The notes beneath the pieces are model-generated. The model saw nothing but the letters and a program-made list of their open reading frames with translations, was not told the DNA's origin and ran no database searches. The translations under genes were made by a program, and so were the position numbers. 64,000 nucleotides of DNA from Streptomyces fragilis (GTDB taxonomy: Bacteria; Actinomycetota; Actinomycetes; Streptomycetales; Streptomycetaceae), in the NCBI RefSeq assembly GCF_003112515.1, contig NZ_BEVZ01000002.1, forward strand, positions 1,240,001 to 1,304,000, given 5' to 3'. Positions 55,801-64,000 of the stretch are shown in pieces (positions within the stretch are counted from its first letter, which is position 1; the number at the start of each line of letters is the position of its first letter).

Positions 55801-58800
55801 CACGGTGACGCGCAACGGGATCTCCGTCCGCAGGTCGAACCGGTACCCCGCCGCCGTCACCAGGTCGGACTCCAGGGCTTCCGGAGTGGTGGTACGCCAC
55901 TCGACCGGTACCCGCACCTCGGCCGGGGACAGGATCCGCTGGCGCGGTTCGCCGTCGACCGTCTCGATCAGGGTGCGCAGGGGGGCGTGCCGTTCCGCCA
56001 GGTCGTTGAGCGCGGCTTCCCATGCGGCTGCGTCGAGTTCGCCTTCGAGGCGAATTGCGAGGGGCACGTTGTAGGCGGTGCTGTCGCCGTCCAGGTCGGC
56101 CAGGAGCCACAGCCGTCGCTGCGCGAAGGACGCGGCCGGCAGCGAGTCGCTGTCGCCCGTTCCCTCTCCGGCCGTGATCGGCGGCAGGGCGGGCAGTCCC
56201 TTCTGGCGGGAGATCAGGTCGGCGAGTCGGGCGGGGGTGGGGTGCTGGAAGACGTCGCGGATGGTCAGGCGAACGCCGAGCGCGTCCGCGATGTGGTTGG
56301 TGAGGCGCGCCGCCCGCAACGAATGGCCACCGAGGACGAAGAAGTCGTCGTCGATGGTGGGGGTGTCCGCGCCACCCAGGACCTGGGCGAAGAGCACGGT
56401 CAGGGTCTCTTCGAGCGGCGTACGAGGCGCCCGGCCACCCGTCGGGACCGACGAGGGCTCGGGCAGAGCGCGCTTGTCGACCTTGCCGTTGGGGGTGAGC
56501 GGGAGCCGGTCGAGGACGGTCAGGTAGGTGGGGACGAGGTGGTCGGGAAGACGCTCGGCAAGATGACGGCGGACGTCCTCGGCGGGCCTGTCGGCGACGA
56601 TGTGGGCGGACAGCCGGCCCTGGTGGACGGTGACGACGGCTTGGGTGACGGCGGGGTGGGTGAGGAGTGCGGCTTCGATCTCGCCGGGCTCGACGCGGAA
56701 GCCGCGGATCTTGATCTGGTCGTCGGCGCGGCCTTCGTAGTGGAGGTTGCCGTCCGCGTCGAAGTGGACGAGGTCGCCGGTGCGGTAGAGGCGGCTGCCC
56801 GCCGGACCGTAAGGATTCGGCACGAAACGCGTGGCGGTGAGGTCGGGGCGGCCGAGGTAGCCGTGGGCGAGGCCGTCGCCGGCGAGGTAGAGCTCGCCGG
56901 TGACGCCGGGAGCGGTGAGCTGGAGGTGGTCGTCGAGGACGAAGGCGCCCTTGTTGGTGATGGGTGATCCCACGGGGATCGTCGGGTGGGGCTGGTCGGC
57001 GGGCTCGATGGTGTGGGTGGTGGTGAAGCCCATGGATTCGGCGGGGCCGTAGCCGTTGACGACGGTGATGCCGGGCTTCAGCCGGTGGAGCTTGTGGACG
57101 TGGGCCGGGGAGGCCGCTTCGCCGCCCGTGTAGGCGACGGTGACGCTGTCGAAGGCCTCGGGGTGCTCGTCGGTGAGGTAGTTGAACAGGCTGGCGGACA
57201 ACTGGAGCATCGTCACCTTGTGACGCTGAGCCAGTTCGGTGATCAAGGCGGGTTCGGGTCGCTGTCCGGGTTGCAGGACGGTGGTGCCGCCGTGGAGGAG
57301 GGCGCCCCAGAACTCGAGGCTGAAGGCGTCCCAGGAGACAGGGGAGCACTGCAGGAACGCCTCGTCCGGTCCGAAGTGCCCGTAGGTCTGCGCGGTGACA
57401 GTGGACACCAGGTTGCGGTGGGAGGACAGGATGCCCTTGGGTCGGCCCGTCGACCCGGACGTGAACATCAGGCAGGCCACGTCGTCACCGGACAGGGAAA
57501 GTCCCGGATTCGCCTCGGACAGATCAACGAGTTCCGCCGGTGAGGTGGACACCGTGTTCCAGGGGCCTTCGAGCCGTCCGGCGAGGGCGGGGTCAGTGAC
57601 GAGGAGGCGTATGCCGGCGTCCGAAGCCGCAGCCTGCAGGCGCTCGTCGGGAAAGTCCGGGTCTAGGAGGGTGTAGGCGGCGCCGGTCTTGGTGACGGCG
57701 ACGACCGCGGCGGCGAAGTCCGCGCCCCGCTCCAGGAGGACACCGGCCATGTCGCCCCGGCCCAGGCCCTGGTCGCGGAGATGGCGGGCCCAGCGGTTGG
57801 CGGCCGTGTTGAGTTCCCGGTAGGTGATCTGCCGTTCGCCGTCGATCAGCGCGACCCGGTCGGGGAAACGTTCCGCCTGTGCCTCGAACCGCTCCACCAG
57901 CGAGACATCGTCGATGTCGGCGCTGGTGCCGGCCCAGGGGCCGGTGACGAGGGCGCGTTCCTCCTGGGAGAGAACGTCAAGGGCGCTGATCCGGTGACCG
58001 GGGTCCGCCATGACCTGCTCGAGGACGCGGCCCAGGACGGTCACCAAGCGCTGCACGGTGCTGTCGTCGAACAGGTCCCGCGCGAAGAGCACCGTCCCGT
58101 GCAGTCGCTGGTTGTCGTCGGAGCGGAGCAGGAACTCGAGGTCGAACTTGGCCGAACCGTTCACGACGGGCACCACGTCGCCCGTCGCGTTGCCCGGCAG
58201 GCTCAGACGGGGGGTGGTGGCGACGTCAAGGGTGAGGCAGATCTGGAAGAGCGGGTGACGCGCGAGCGAGCGAATGGGGTTGAGCGTTTCGAGGACGAGG
58301 TCGAAGGGCGCTTCCTGGTGGGCGAAGGCGTCCAGGTCGGTGGCACGGATCCGCGCCAGCAGGTCCTGGAAGGTCGGGTCCCCGCTGCTGTCGGTGCGCA
58401 GCACCAGGGTGTTGACGAAGAAGCCGACCAGTTCGCGCAGCTGCTCGTCGCCCCGGCCGGCGACCGGCGTACCCACCGCCAAGTCGGTGCCGGCGCCGAG
58501 ACGGGTCAGGGCGGCGACCAGGGCGGCGTGGACCACCATGAACGGCGTGCAGCCCTCCGCCCGGGCCAGCTCGCCCACCCGGCGCATGACGTCCCGGCCG
58601 AGGTCGACCTCCACCTGTCCGCCCCGGTGGGTTGCCCGGGCGGGACGGGGCCGGTCCAGGCGCAGACCGTGCTCCTCGGGCAGCCCGTCCAGCGTCGAGC
58701 GCCAGAACCCGAGCTCCCGCGCCAGCACGCTGTCCGGATCGTCGGCCGACCCCAGCACCGTCCGCTGCCACCGCGCGTAGTCCGCGTACTGCACCGGCAA

Positions 58801-61800
58801 CGGCTCCAGCACGTTCCCCGCCGCACCCGACGCCCGCGCCGCACAGGCCCGCGACAGGTCGTCGAAGAACACGCCGTTCGACGCACCGTCCGTCGCCACG
58901 TGGTGCAGCAGCACCAGGAGCACGCACGACCCGTCACCGGGCTCGAACACGGTGACCCGCAGCGGGATCTCCGTCCGCAGGTCGAACCGGTACCCCGCCG
59001 CCGTCACCAGGTCGGACTCCAGGGACTCCGGGGTGGTGACGCGCCGTTCCACAGCCACGCGGACCTCGGCCGGCGGCAGGACACGCTGGCAGGGCTCGCC
59101 GTCCACCGTCTCGATCAGGGTGCGCAGCGGGGCGTGCCGCTCCACGACGTCGGTGAGCGCGGCCTCCAGCACCGCCGTGTCCACGGACCCGTCGATCCGC
59201 ACCGACAACGGCACGTTGTAGGCGGTGCTGTCGCCGTCCAGGTCGGCCAGGAGCCACAACCGTCGCTGCGCGAAGGACGCGGGCAGGGACCCGGAGGCGG
59301 GGGCCGCGGGAGTCAGGGCGGGCAGGGCGGTCGCCTTCTGTGCGCCCGTGCCGGTGAGGTGTCCGGCGAGCCGGGCGGGGGTGGGGTGCTGGAAGACGTC
59401 GCGGACGGTGAGCCGGACGCCGAGCGCGTCCGCGATGTGGTTGGTGAGGCGGGCGGCGAGCAGGGAGTGGCCGCCGAGGACGAAGAAGTCGTCGTCGATG
59501 GTGGGAGCGTCGGCGAGGTCGAGGGTGCGGGCGAAGAGCGCCGTGAGGGTCTCCTCGACCGGGGTGCGGGGTGCTCGTCCGGTGCGGGAGGCGGCGGTCG
59601 GCTCGGGCAGGGCCCGCTTGTCGACCTTGCCGTTGGGCGTGAGGGGGAGCCGGTCGAGGACGGTCAGGTAGGTGGGGACGAGGTGGTCGGGAAGACGCTC
59701 GACGAGGTGGCCGCGGACGTCGTCGGTCGACGTGGGCCCGTCCGCGACGATGTGGGCGGACAGCCGGCCCTGGTGGACGGTGACGACGGCTTGGGTGACG
59801 GCGGGGTGGGTGAGGAGGGCGGCCTCGATCTCGCCGGGCTCGACGCGGAAGCCGCGGATCTTGATCTGGTCGTCGGCGCGGCCTTCGTAGTGGAGGTTGC
59901 CGTCGGCGTCGAAGTGGACGAGGTCGCCGGTGCGGTAGAGACGGCTGCCGGCCGGACCGTACGGGTTGGGGACGAAGCGCGCGGCGGTCAGGTCCGGTCG
60001 GCCCAGGTAGCCGTGGGCCAGCCCTTCGCCCGCCACGTACAGTTCGCCGGTGGCGCCCGGCGGGCACAGCCGCAGCCTGCTGTCGAGGACGTACAGCGGC
60101 TTGTCGGCCAGCGGCGACCCGATGGGGATGGACGGGTGCGGCCGCGGCCCGCGCTCGACGGTGTGCGTGGTGGCGTAGATCATGACCTCGGCGGGGCCGT
60201 AGCCGTTGACCACGGCGATGCCGGGCCGCAGCCGCTGCAGCTTGTGCACGTGGGCCGGGGAGGCCGCCTCACCGACGGTGTAGGCGGTGGTGACGCTCTC
60301 GAAGGTCTCCGGGTGTTCGTCGACGAGGTAGTTGAACAGACTCGCCGACAGCAGCAGCGTGCTGACGCGGTGACGCCGCGCCAGTTCGCTCACCAGCGTC
60401 GGCTCCGGCTTCTGCCCCGGCTGCAGGACGGTGGTCCCGCCGTGCAGCAGGGGGCCCCAGAACTCGAGGCTGAACGCGTCCCAGGACACCGGCGACGACT
60501 GCAGGAACACCTCGTCCGGGCCGGTCGGGAGGTACCGCTGGCCGACGAGGGTGGCCACCAGGTTGCGGTGGGAGGACAGGATGCCCTTGGGCCGGCCGGT
60601 CGAGCCGGAGGTGAACATCAGGCACGCCGGGTCGTCGGGAGTGAGGGGGACGCCCAGGGCTCCCGCCTCCAGGTGGGTGAGCTCGTGCGGACCCTCCGTG
60701 TGGACGGTCCACGGGCCGTCGAGGCGGCCGGCGAGCCGGGGGGTGGTCACCAGGTGGCTGATGCCGGCGTCGCCGGCGGCGGAGCGGAGGCGCTCGTCGG
60801 GGAAGTCGGGGTCGAGCAGCACATGGGCGGCGCCGGTCCTGAGCACGGCGATCAGGGCGGTGGCGAAGTCCGCGCCGCGCTCCAGCAGGACGCCCGCCAG
60901 GTCGCCGCGGCCCAGACCCCGGCCGCGCAGGTGCCGGGCCCAGCGGTTGGCGGCCGCGTCGAGCTCCCGGTAGGTGATCCGCCGGTCCCCGTCGATCAGC
61001 GCGACCCGGTCGGGGAAACGTTCCACCTGCTGCTGGAAGCGATCCACCAGCGTGGTGTCCTGCCGCTCGGTGACGGCGCCCGCCCACTTACCGAGCAGCA
61101 GGCCGCGCTCCGTCTCCGTCAAAACCTCAAGATCGGCGGTCGTGCGCTCGGCGAGCTCGCCGGCGGCCGGCGTGAGAGCCGTGGCCAGGAACGCGGCGAA
61201 CCGGTCCTGGTGGGCGGCGACGGCGCCCGGGTCCACACCCTCGACCGGCGTGTCGAAGTCGATCCGCATGCCGTGCGCGGCCCCCAGGTCGAACACGGCG
61301 ATGCTGAGGTCGTCGACCGGGCCGTTGCTGACGTTGTGGTTGACGGTCGGGCTGCCGCAGACCGTCAGGTCCGCGTTGAAGCCCATGATGTTGACGACCG
61401 GAGAGGCGAGTCCACGCGCCCTTCCGAGGACGCCGGCGTCCCGGCACAGGTCCTCGTAACGGGTCCGCTGCCCGCGCAGACCGTGCTTGACCTCGGCGGA
61501 CACCGAGCGGACCAGCGCGCCGAACGGCTCGTCGGGGTGCACCCGCAGCCGCAGCGGCACCACGTTCGACATCATGCCGGGAGTGCTGCGCGCCGTCTGC
61601 GTGGTCCGGCCGGTCACCGGCAGGGCGACCACCAGCTCGTCCTGCCCGGTGACCCGGTGCAGGTACACGGCGAGCAGCGACACCAGCAGGACCGGCCAGG
61701 AGGCTCGCTGGGCGCGGGCCGCGTCCCGCAGCCGGCCGGCGTCGGCCGGGGAGAGACGCACGGTACGCCGGGCGAAGGGCAGACCGCCGTGGGCCGGCGT

Positions 61801-62487
61801 GGCCCGGCCGGCGCCCCGGACCAGACCGCGGGGGGCGTCCGGCGCCCCGGCGAGGTGCTCCCGCCAGGCCGCCCGCTCGGCGGCGGCCTCCCGCGACCCG
61901 CGGAAGGAGGCGTCCTCCGCCAGCAGGTCCGCGAGCCGGCCGAACGGGGACGGCCCCCACGGCTCGCCGGCGACCGCCCGCTCGTACAGCTCCACCAGCC
62001 GCGTCAGCGCGAGCCCGACACCGACGCCGTCCACGACCAGGTGGTGGAAGCCGTAGAAGTAGAAGTACCGCTCCGCGCCCAGCCGGATCAGCGCGCAGCG
62101 CACCGGCGGCTCGGAGTCCAGCGCGAACGGGGTGCTGATCATCCCGTCGATCAGCCGCCAGGCCTCCGCCTCCGGGTCGGCCGCCCCGCTCACGTCGGTG
62201 AACGGCAGATCGAGCCGGCCGGCGTCGGCGTCGACGACCTGCCAGACCTGCTCCCCGTCCTCCTCGAAGCGGCGGGTCCGCAGGAAGTCCGCCTCCTCGG
62301 CCAGCCGGCGCCAGGCGGCGGCCATCAGCCCGGGGTCGACCGGGCCGAGGATCTCCCGGCACTCGGCCACGTTGTACTTCAGGCCCGACGGGTCGAGGGC
62401 GTGCGCCGTCCAGATGTCACGCTGGGCCGCCGAGAGAGGCAACCGGGTGGCGGCCGGGACGGGAGCGACAGGCGCGTCGGACGACAT
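49807..62487 (-). CDS. Four-module NRPS (C-A-PCP)x4, first synthetase of the assembly line
   Basis: 4226 residues. ATG 62487 is chosen because of CAGGAG just upstream; an in-frame ATG at 62535 lacks one. Modules span about 1-1050, 1067-2100, 2115-3160 and 3174-4226. C1 is of a different type from C2-C4: [36 protein letters not shown] and [14 protein letters not shown] resemble the C domain of enterobactin synthase EntF, so it probably condenses an acyl or aryl starter supplied in trans. C2-C4 have HHVATDG. A domains have P-loops near 625, 1679, 2727 and 3786; PCPs (GGHS) near 1006, 2052, 3111 and 4161. Hand-read codes: A1 D-A-L-L-Y-V-G-I-Y; A2, A3 and A4 all D-A-L-Q-Y-G-G-G-F. No epimerase or TE domain. 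The product is handed to the downstream synthetases. Confidence 0.93.
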   Translation of the reverse strand: MSSDAPVAPVPAATRLPLSAAQRDIWTAHALDPSGLKYNVAECREILGPVDPGLMAAAWRRLAEEADFLRTRRFEEDGEQVWQVVDADAGRLDLPFTDVSGAADPEAEAWRLIDGMISTPFALDSEPPVRCALIRLGAERYFYFYGFHHLVVDGVGVGLALTRLVELYERAVAGEPWGPSPFGRLADLLAEDASFRGSREAAAERAAWREHLAGAPDAPRGLVRGAGRATPAHGGLPFARRTVRLSPADAGRLRDAARAQRASWPVLLVSLLAVYLHRVTGQDELVVALPVTGRTTQTARSTPGMMSNVVPLRLRVHPDEPFGALVRSVSAEVKHGLRGQRTRYEDLCRDAGVLGRARGLASPVVNIMGFNADLTVCGSPTVNHNVSNGPVDDLSIAVFDLGAAHGMRIDFDTPVEGVDPGAVAAHQDRFAAFLATALTPAAGELAERTTADLEVLTETERGLLLGKWAGAVTERQDTTLVDRFQQQVERFPDRVALIDGDRRITYRELDAAANRWARHLRGRGLGRGDLAGVLLERGADFATALIAVLRTGAAHVLLDPDFPDERLRSAAGDAGISHLVTTPRLAGRLDGPWTVHTEGPHELTHLEAGALGVPLTPDDPACLMFTSGSTGRPKGILSSHRNLVATLVGQRYLPTGPDEVFLQSSPVSWDAFSLEFWGPLLHGGTTVLQPGQKPEPTLVSELARRHRVSTLLLSASLFNYLVDEHPETFESVTTAYTVGEAASPAHVHKLQRLRPGIAVVNGYGPAEVMIYATTHTVERGPRPHPSIPIGSPLADKPLYVLDSRLRLCPPGATGELYVAGEGLAHGYLGRPDLTAARFVPNPYGPAGSRLYRTGDLVHFDADGNLHYEGRADDQIKIRGFRVEPGEIEAALLTHPAVTQAVVTVHQGRLSAHIVADGPTSTDDVRGHLVERLPDHLVPTYLTVLDRLPLTPNGKVDKRALPEPTAASRTGRAPRTPVEETLTALFARTLDLADAPTIDDDFFVLGGHSLLAARLTNHIADALGVRLTVRDVFQHPTPARLAGHLTGTGAQKATALPALTPAAPASGSLPASFAQRRLWLLADLDGDSTAYNVPLSVRIDGSVDTAVLEAALTDVVERHAPLRTLIETVDGEPCQRVLPPAEVRVAVERRVTTPESLESDLVTAAGYRFDLRTEIPLRVTVFEPGDGSCVLLVLLHHVATDGASNGVFFDDLSRACAARASGAAGNVLEPLPVQYADYARWQRTVLGSADDPDSVLARELGFWRSTLDGLPEEHGLRLDRPRPARATHRGGQVEVDLGRDVMRRVGELARAEGCTPFMVVHAALVAALTRLGAGTDLAVGTPVAGRGDEQLRELVGFFVNTLVLRTDSSGDPTFQDLLARIRATDLDAFAHQEAPFDLVLETLNPIRSLARHPLFQICLTLDVATTPRLSLPGNATGDVVPVVNGSAKFDLEFLLRSDDNQRLHGTVLFARDLFDDSTVQRLVTVLGRVLEQVMADPGHRISALDVLSQEERALVTGPWAGTSADIDDVSLVERFEAQAERFPDRVALIDGERQITYRELNTAANRWARHLRDQGLGRGDMAGVLLERGADFAAAVVAVTKTGAAYTLLDPDFPDERLQAAASDAGIRLLVTDPALAGRLEGPWNTVSTSPAELVDLSEANPGLSLSGDDVACLMFTSGSTGRPKGILSSHRNLVSTVTAQTYGHFGPDEAFLQCSPVSWDAFSLEFWGALLHGGTTVLQPGQRPEPALITELAQRHKVTMLQLSASLFNYLTDEHPEAFDSVTVAYTGGEAASPAHVHKLHRLKPGITVVNGYGPAESMGFTTTHTIEPADQPHPTIPVGSPITNKGAFVLDDHLQLTAPGVTGELYLAGDGLAHGYLGRPDLTATRFVPNPYGPAGSRLYRTGDLVHFDADGNLHYEGRADDQIKIRGFRVEPGEIEAALLTHPAVTQAVVTVHQGRLSAHIVADRPAEDVRRHLAERLPDHLVPTYLTVLDRLPLTPNGKVDKRALPEPSSVPTGGRAPRTPLEETLTVLFAQVLGGADTPTIDDDFFVLGGHSLRAARLTNHIADALGVRLTIRDVFQHPTPARLADLISRQKGLPALPPITAGEGTGDSDSLPAASFAQRRLWLLADLDGDSTAYNVPLAIRLEGELDAAAWEAALNDLAERHAPLRTLIETVDGEPRQRILSPAEVRVPVEWRTTTPEALESDLVTAAGYRFDLRTEIPLRVTVFEPGDGTTVLLILLHHVATDGASNGAFFDDLGRAYKARLSGATTNVLKPLPVQYADYAHWQHRALGSPDDPDSVLARELGFWRSTLDGLPEEHGLRLDRPRPARATHLGGQVEVDLGPDVMARVGELALAQGCTPFMVVHAALVAALTRLGASTDLAVGTPVAGRGDEQLRELVGFFVNTLVLRTNSSGDPTFQELLARVRATDLDAFAHQEAPFDLVLDTVNPARSLARHPLFQICLGLETGGTPELRLPGARPAGVIGVMNGSAKFDLEFLLRSDDDRRLHGTVLFAQDLFDETSVRRMVTVLGQVLEQVLADPGLRISTLDVLSQDERALLTGAWAGTVLDTDDVSLVARFEEQAARSPEAVALIDGDRRVTYEELNAVANRWARHLRDQGLGRGDMAGVLLERGADFAAAVVAVTKTGAAYTLLDPDFPDERLRAAASDAGIRLLVTSPALAGRLEGPWNTVTTSPAELFSLSDLNLSVPLSGDDVACLMFTSGSTGRPKGILSSHRNLVSTVTAQTYGHFGPDEVFLQCSPVSWDAFSLEFWGALLHGGTTVLQPGQRPEPALIAELAQRHKVTMLQLSASLFNYLTDEHPEAFDTVTVAYTGGEAASPAHVHKLHRLRPGITVVNGYGPAESMGFTTTHTIEVSDRPHHVVPIGSPLINKGAYVLDDHLQLTAPGVTGELYLAGDGLAHGYLGRPDLTATRFVPNPYGPAGSRLYRTGDLVHFDTHGNLHYEGRADDQIKIRGFRVEPGEIEAALLTHPAVTQAVVTAHQQRLVAHVVGGAPEQGLVGNLADLARRHLTERLPEHLVPAHIMVLDRLPLTPNGKVDKRALPEPSSVSTGGRAPRTPLEETLVALFSRALSTSESLTIDDDFFRHGGHSLRAARLTNHIADALGVRLTIRDVFQHPTPARLADLISRQKGLPALPPITAGEGTGDSNSLPAASFAQRRLWLLADLDGDSTAYNVPLAIRLEGELDATAWEAALNDLAERHAPLRTLIETLDGEPRQRILSPAEVRIPLDHRRIAAHDLDRELATAARQVFDLRTDVPFRATAFDLGDGTWVLFLLLHHVATDGASNGVFFDDLARAYEARLSGATTNVLEPLPVRYADYAHWQHRALGSPDDPDSVLARELGFWRSTLDGLPEEHGLRLDRPRPARATHRGGEIGVDLGPDLFARVSELARAEGCTPFMVVHAALVAALTRLGAGTDLAVGTPVAGRSDEQLRELVGFFVNTLVLRTDSSGDPTFQDLLARVRAADLDAFAHQEAPFDLVLDSVNPARSLARHPLFQICLGLETGGASTIRLPGGRLADVFGVTNGSAKFDLEFLLRSDDNQRLHGTVLFAQDLFDDSTVQRMVTVLGRVLEQVLADPGHRISTLDVLSQEERALVTGPWAGTSADIDDVSLVERFETQAERFPDRVALIDGERQITYRELNTAANRWARHLRAQGLGRGDMAGVLLERGADFAAAVVAVTKTGAAYTLLDPDFPDERLQAAASDAGIRLLVTSPALAGRLEGPWTTVTTSPAELFSLSDLNLSVPLSGDDVACLMFTSGSTGRPKGILSSHRNLVSTVTAQSYGHFGPDEVFLQCSPVSWDAFSLEFWGALLHGGTTVLQPGQRPEPALITELSRRHRVTMLQLSASLFNYLTDEHPEAFDTVTVAYTGGEAASPAHVHKLQLSRPGITVVNGYGPAESMGFTTTHTIKPADQPHPVIPIGSPLVNKGAFVLDDHLQLTAPGVTGELYLAGDGLAHGYLGRPDLTATRFVPNPYGPAGSRLYRTGDLVHFDADGNLHYEGRADDQIKIRGFRVEPGEIEAALLTHPAVTQAVVTAHQGRLSAHIVTDTPTSTDDVRAHLTQRLPDHLVPTYLTALDRLPLTPNGKIDKRALPEPTALSRTGRAPRTPVEETLTALFARTLDLPDAPTIDDDFFVLGGHSLLAARLTNHIATALDVRLTVRDVFQHPTPARLAEHIAACRTAPAVKARPALRRRTETERMSS
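49900..59270 (-). repeat. Three near-identical NRPS module repeats, period about 3.15 kb
   Basis: Modules 2, 3 and 4 share long identical stretches. One marker, GCTGAAGGCGTCCCAGGAGA, starts at 51001, 54172 and 57319 (periods 3171 and 3147), with over 100 identical bases around the first two. The fourth copy in module 1 (60479) has diverged. This indicates recent duplication or gene conversion and is a recombination and misassembly hot spot. Confidence 0.85.
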
Positions 62488-62559
62488 GGCGGTCTCCTGG
62501 GTGAGGGACGGCGGGGGAGGGGCGGGCAGTGCCATACAACCCGCCCGCCGGGGCGCCGA

Positions 62560-62620
62560 GCGGCAGTTGTTCCGGCGGGAGCGCCAGCAGCGGGCCGCCG
62601 CGCGGCAGTCAGGCGGCAGT
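62560..62620 (-). promoter_or_regulatory. Direct repeats upstream of the first NRPS gene
   Basis: GCGGCAGT occurs at 62560-62567, 62602-62609 and 62613-62620. The last two are 11 bp apart and the first is 42 bp away, about four helical turns. They cover the 3' end of the regulator gene and the 121-bp gap before the NRPS. A possible minus-strand -10-like TTGTAT lies near 62534-62539. They could be activator sites, but Ala/Thr codons in the regulator may explain part of the pattern. Confidence 0.25.
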
Positions 62621-63940
62621 CGCGACGGCAGCCGCGCCGAGGACCGCGCGCACCACGCACAGCACCCGGAAGGCAGGCAGCGCGCCCTCGTCGACGGACC
62701 GGACCACGCCGCCGACCAGCAGGTCCCGCAGCATGCGGCCGCACTCGGGCAGCGGACGGCCGGTCAGCCGCACCACGTCCTCCAGCAGGAAGGCGCCGTC
62801 CCCGTCACGGCACAGGCCGGCGAGCAGGTCCCGGCAGGGCGCGGGCAGTTCGGCCACGGTGCGCGCCACCCGCTCCTGGAGCCGCGAGCCGGCCGGGCCG
62901 TCGGCCAGATGGGCGAGCAGCGGGTACGGGTCCGACTCCAGGAGGGAACGCAGCGCGGGCAGGTCGTAGACGGCCAGCCAGGAGGCGGCGGCCGCCAGCG
63001 ACATCGGATGGCCGTCGAGACGGTGGCAGATCCACGCCACGTCGGCGAGGGCCCGCTCGTCGGGCACGAACCCCGGACGCAGCCGGCGCAGCTGGTCCAG
63101 GAAGAAACGGGAGGCGGCCGTGCCGGCGGGGCCCGCGGCGGACGGCTCGGGAGCGTCCAGCGGCGACAGCAGGAAGAGACGCTCGCCCGGGACGTTCCAC
63201 GGCTCGTCGGCGGTGACCAGCAGACGCACCCCCGGCAGCTCGCGCAGCAGACGGCCCAGCCGGTGGAAGTCGAGCAGGCCCGTGTCGGCGCCGTCGAGGA
63301 CGAGCACGACACCGCGGTCGCCGGGCAGCCAGGCCGGCCCGCCGGGCAGATCGTCGCCCCGGCCCTCGCCGCGCAGGAAGGCGGCGCAGTCGGCCGCGAG
63401 CGCGGAGAAGGGACCCTGACCGCCCGGGAGGAAGTCGACGGCCGCCCCGGGCGCCGAGTGCCACAGCACGGCCAGACCCGCGTCGTGCAGCCGCGCCGCC
63501 GCCTCCAGGACCAGCCGGGTCTTGCCCACGCCGCTCAGCCCCACCACGGTCACCAGCCGTTCGGCGCCCGAACGGAGCTCCTCCACCACCGCGGCGCACT
63601 CCGCCTCACGCCCGATCAGCGGATGCAGGGGAACCGGCGGCGCGGGCCGTTCGGCGGCCGCCCGGACACCCCCGCGGTGGCCGCGCTGAGCCGCCTCCTC
63701 GAGAGCCGCACGGGCGCGGGGGCCGAGCCGCAGACCGTCGGCGATCAGCCGGACCGTGTCGGTTCTGGGCCGCTGCGCCTTCCCCTTCTCCAGGTCGCGT
63801 ATGGCGCGGACGCTGATGGTGGAGAGGTCCGCGAGCTCCCGCTGCGTCAGGCCGATGCGCAGCCGGTGCTGGAGGATCAGGGCGCCGAGCGCGGCGGCGG
63901 GGGCGGGGGTGGTGTCCTGAGAAGCAAGGCCGTGCGTCAT
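62609..63940 (-). CDS. XRE-type regulator with NB-ARC/STAND ATPase domain
   Basis: 443 residues from ATG 63940 with AGGAGC six nt upstream. Residues about 16-80 are a Cro/CI-type helix-turn-helix ([20 protein letters not shown], then [12 protein letters not shown]). A P-loop ATPase of the NB-ARC kind follows: [17 protein letters not shown], Walker [10 protein letters not shown] (134-142), Walker [12 protein letters not shown] winged-helix-like tail follows ([20 protein letters not shown]). Such STAND proteins switch on when a ligand triggers nucleotide exchange. It is upstream of, and co-directional with, the NRPS genes with a 121-bp gap, so it is the likely pathway-specific regulator. There is no bacterial transcriptional activation domain of the SARP type. 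Confidence 0.85.
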   Translation of the reverse strand: MTHGLASQDTTPAPAAALGALILQHRLRIGLTQRELADLSTISVRAIRDLEKGKAQRPRTDTVRLIADGLRLGPRARAALEEAAQRGHRGGVRAAAERPAPPVPLHPLIGREAECAAVVEELRSGAERLVTVVGLSGVGKTRLVLEAAARLHDAGLAVLWHSAPGAAVDFLPGGQGPFSALAADCAAFLRGEGRGDDLPGGPAWLPGDRGVVLVLDGADTGLLDFHRLGRLLRELPGVRLLVTADEPWNVPGERLFLLSPLDAPEPSAAGPAGTAASRFFLDQLRRLRPGFVPDERALADVAWICHRLDGHPMSLAAAASWLAVYDLPALRSLLESDPYPLLAHLADGPAGSRLQERVARTVAELPAPCRDLLAGLCRDGDGAFLLEDVVRLTGRPLPECGRMLRDLLVGGVVRSVDEGALPAFRVLCVVRAVLGAAAVATAA

Positions 63941-64000
63941 GTGCAGCTCCTGCTGGTCGGGTCAGGAAGGTCTGCCGGCCATGGTCGGCACGCCGCCTAT

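Noticed and set aside
49900..59270. CRISPR-like or mobile repeat array
   Set aside because: The repeats are whole NRPS modules of about 3.15 kb in frame, not short spaced repeats, and no transposase or integrase is present.
62488..62535. Upstream ATG at 62535 as start of the four-module NRPS
   Set aside because: It lacks a ribosome site and would add a Pro-rich stretch; ATG 62487 has CAGGAG at proper distance and directly precedes the C domain.

Overview
This window is actinomycete chromosome, almost certainly Streptomyces or a close relative. It is extremely G+C-rich with G or C at nearly every third codon position. It uses many GTG starts and has ATGA/GTGA stop-start overlaps, MerR, PucR and XRE/NB-ARC regulators, and a large NRPS locus.

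Layout. (1) Positions 1-12685 (+): the end of an unidentified upstream ORF, then three very large or large uncharacterised proteins (566-5806, 6091-10935, 11015-12685) that belong together as a cassette. The first carries an inserted lectin-like propeller and FG-GAP repeats. (2) 12902-23288: ordinary genes. These are a DUF4097-type lipoprotein, an ABC-F ATPase, a secreted PL3 pectate lyase with a ricin-type carbohydrate-binding domain, an FAD monooxygenase, an acyl-CoA-dehydrogenase-fold flavin monooxygenase, a GNAT-like protein, a MerR regulator and a PucR-type regulator. (3) 23475-26400 (mostly +): a decayed acyl-activation locus. It holds a degenerate adenylate-forming protein, the tail of an MFS exporter, a fatty acyl-AMP ligase reduced to its two ends, an apparently intact acyl carrier protein and an esterase fragment. 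(4) 26488-27232 (-): a small secreted peptide gene and an 8-cysteine protein. (5) 27402-34218 (-): a glutamate mutase pair, a class II aminoacyl-tRNA-synthetase-like protein (asparagine-synthetase type), a GltB-like FMN protein, a small unknown protein, an MFS exporter and a Sfp-type phosphopantetheinyl transferase. (6) 34406-62487 (-): the NRPS genes, in transcription order: four-module synthetase, type II thioesterase, Fe(II)/2-oxoglutarate dioxygenase, free-standing A-PCP, C-PCP-C-(truncated A)-PCP, A-C-PCP-C-A-PCP-TE, MbtH. An XRE/NB-ARC regulator lies upstream (62609-63940).

How the genes fit together (inference). The NRPS has eight condensation domains. Its first C domain is EntF-like, so it probably takes an acyl or aryl starter in trans. 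Modules 2-4 of the first synthetase are near copies with identical hand-read specificity residues. Three carrier domains lack an adenylation domain in cis, while one A domain has no carrier behind it and another sits on a separate A-PCP protein, so trans-loading is implied. The dioxygenase gene overlaps the A-PCP gene and probably hydroxylates the amino acid held there. Glutamate mutase should supply 3-methylaspartate, and the class II synthetase-like protein may amidate or activate it. The final TE would release, probably cyclise, a peptide of about eight residues. I do not recognise the product.

The most unusual systems are the three-protein cassette at 566-12685 and the split, A-less NRPS with its glutamate mutase / synthetase-like operon.
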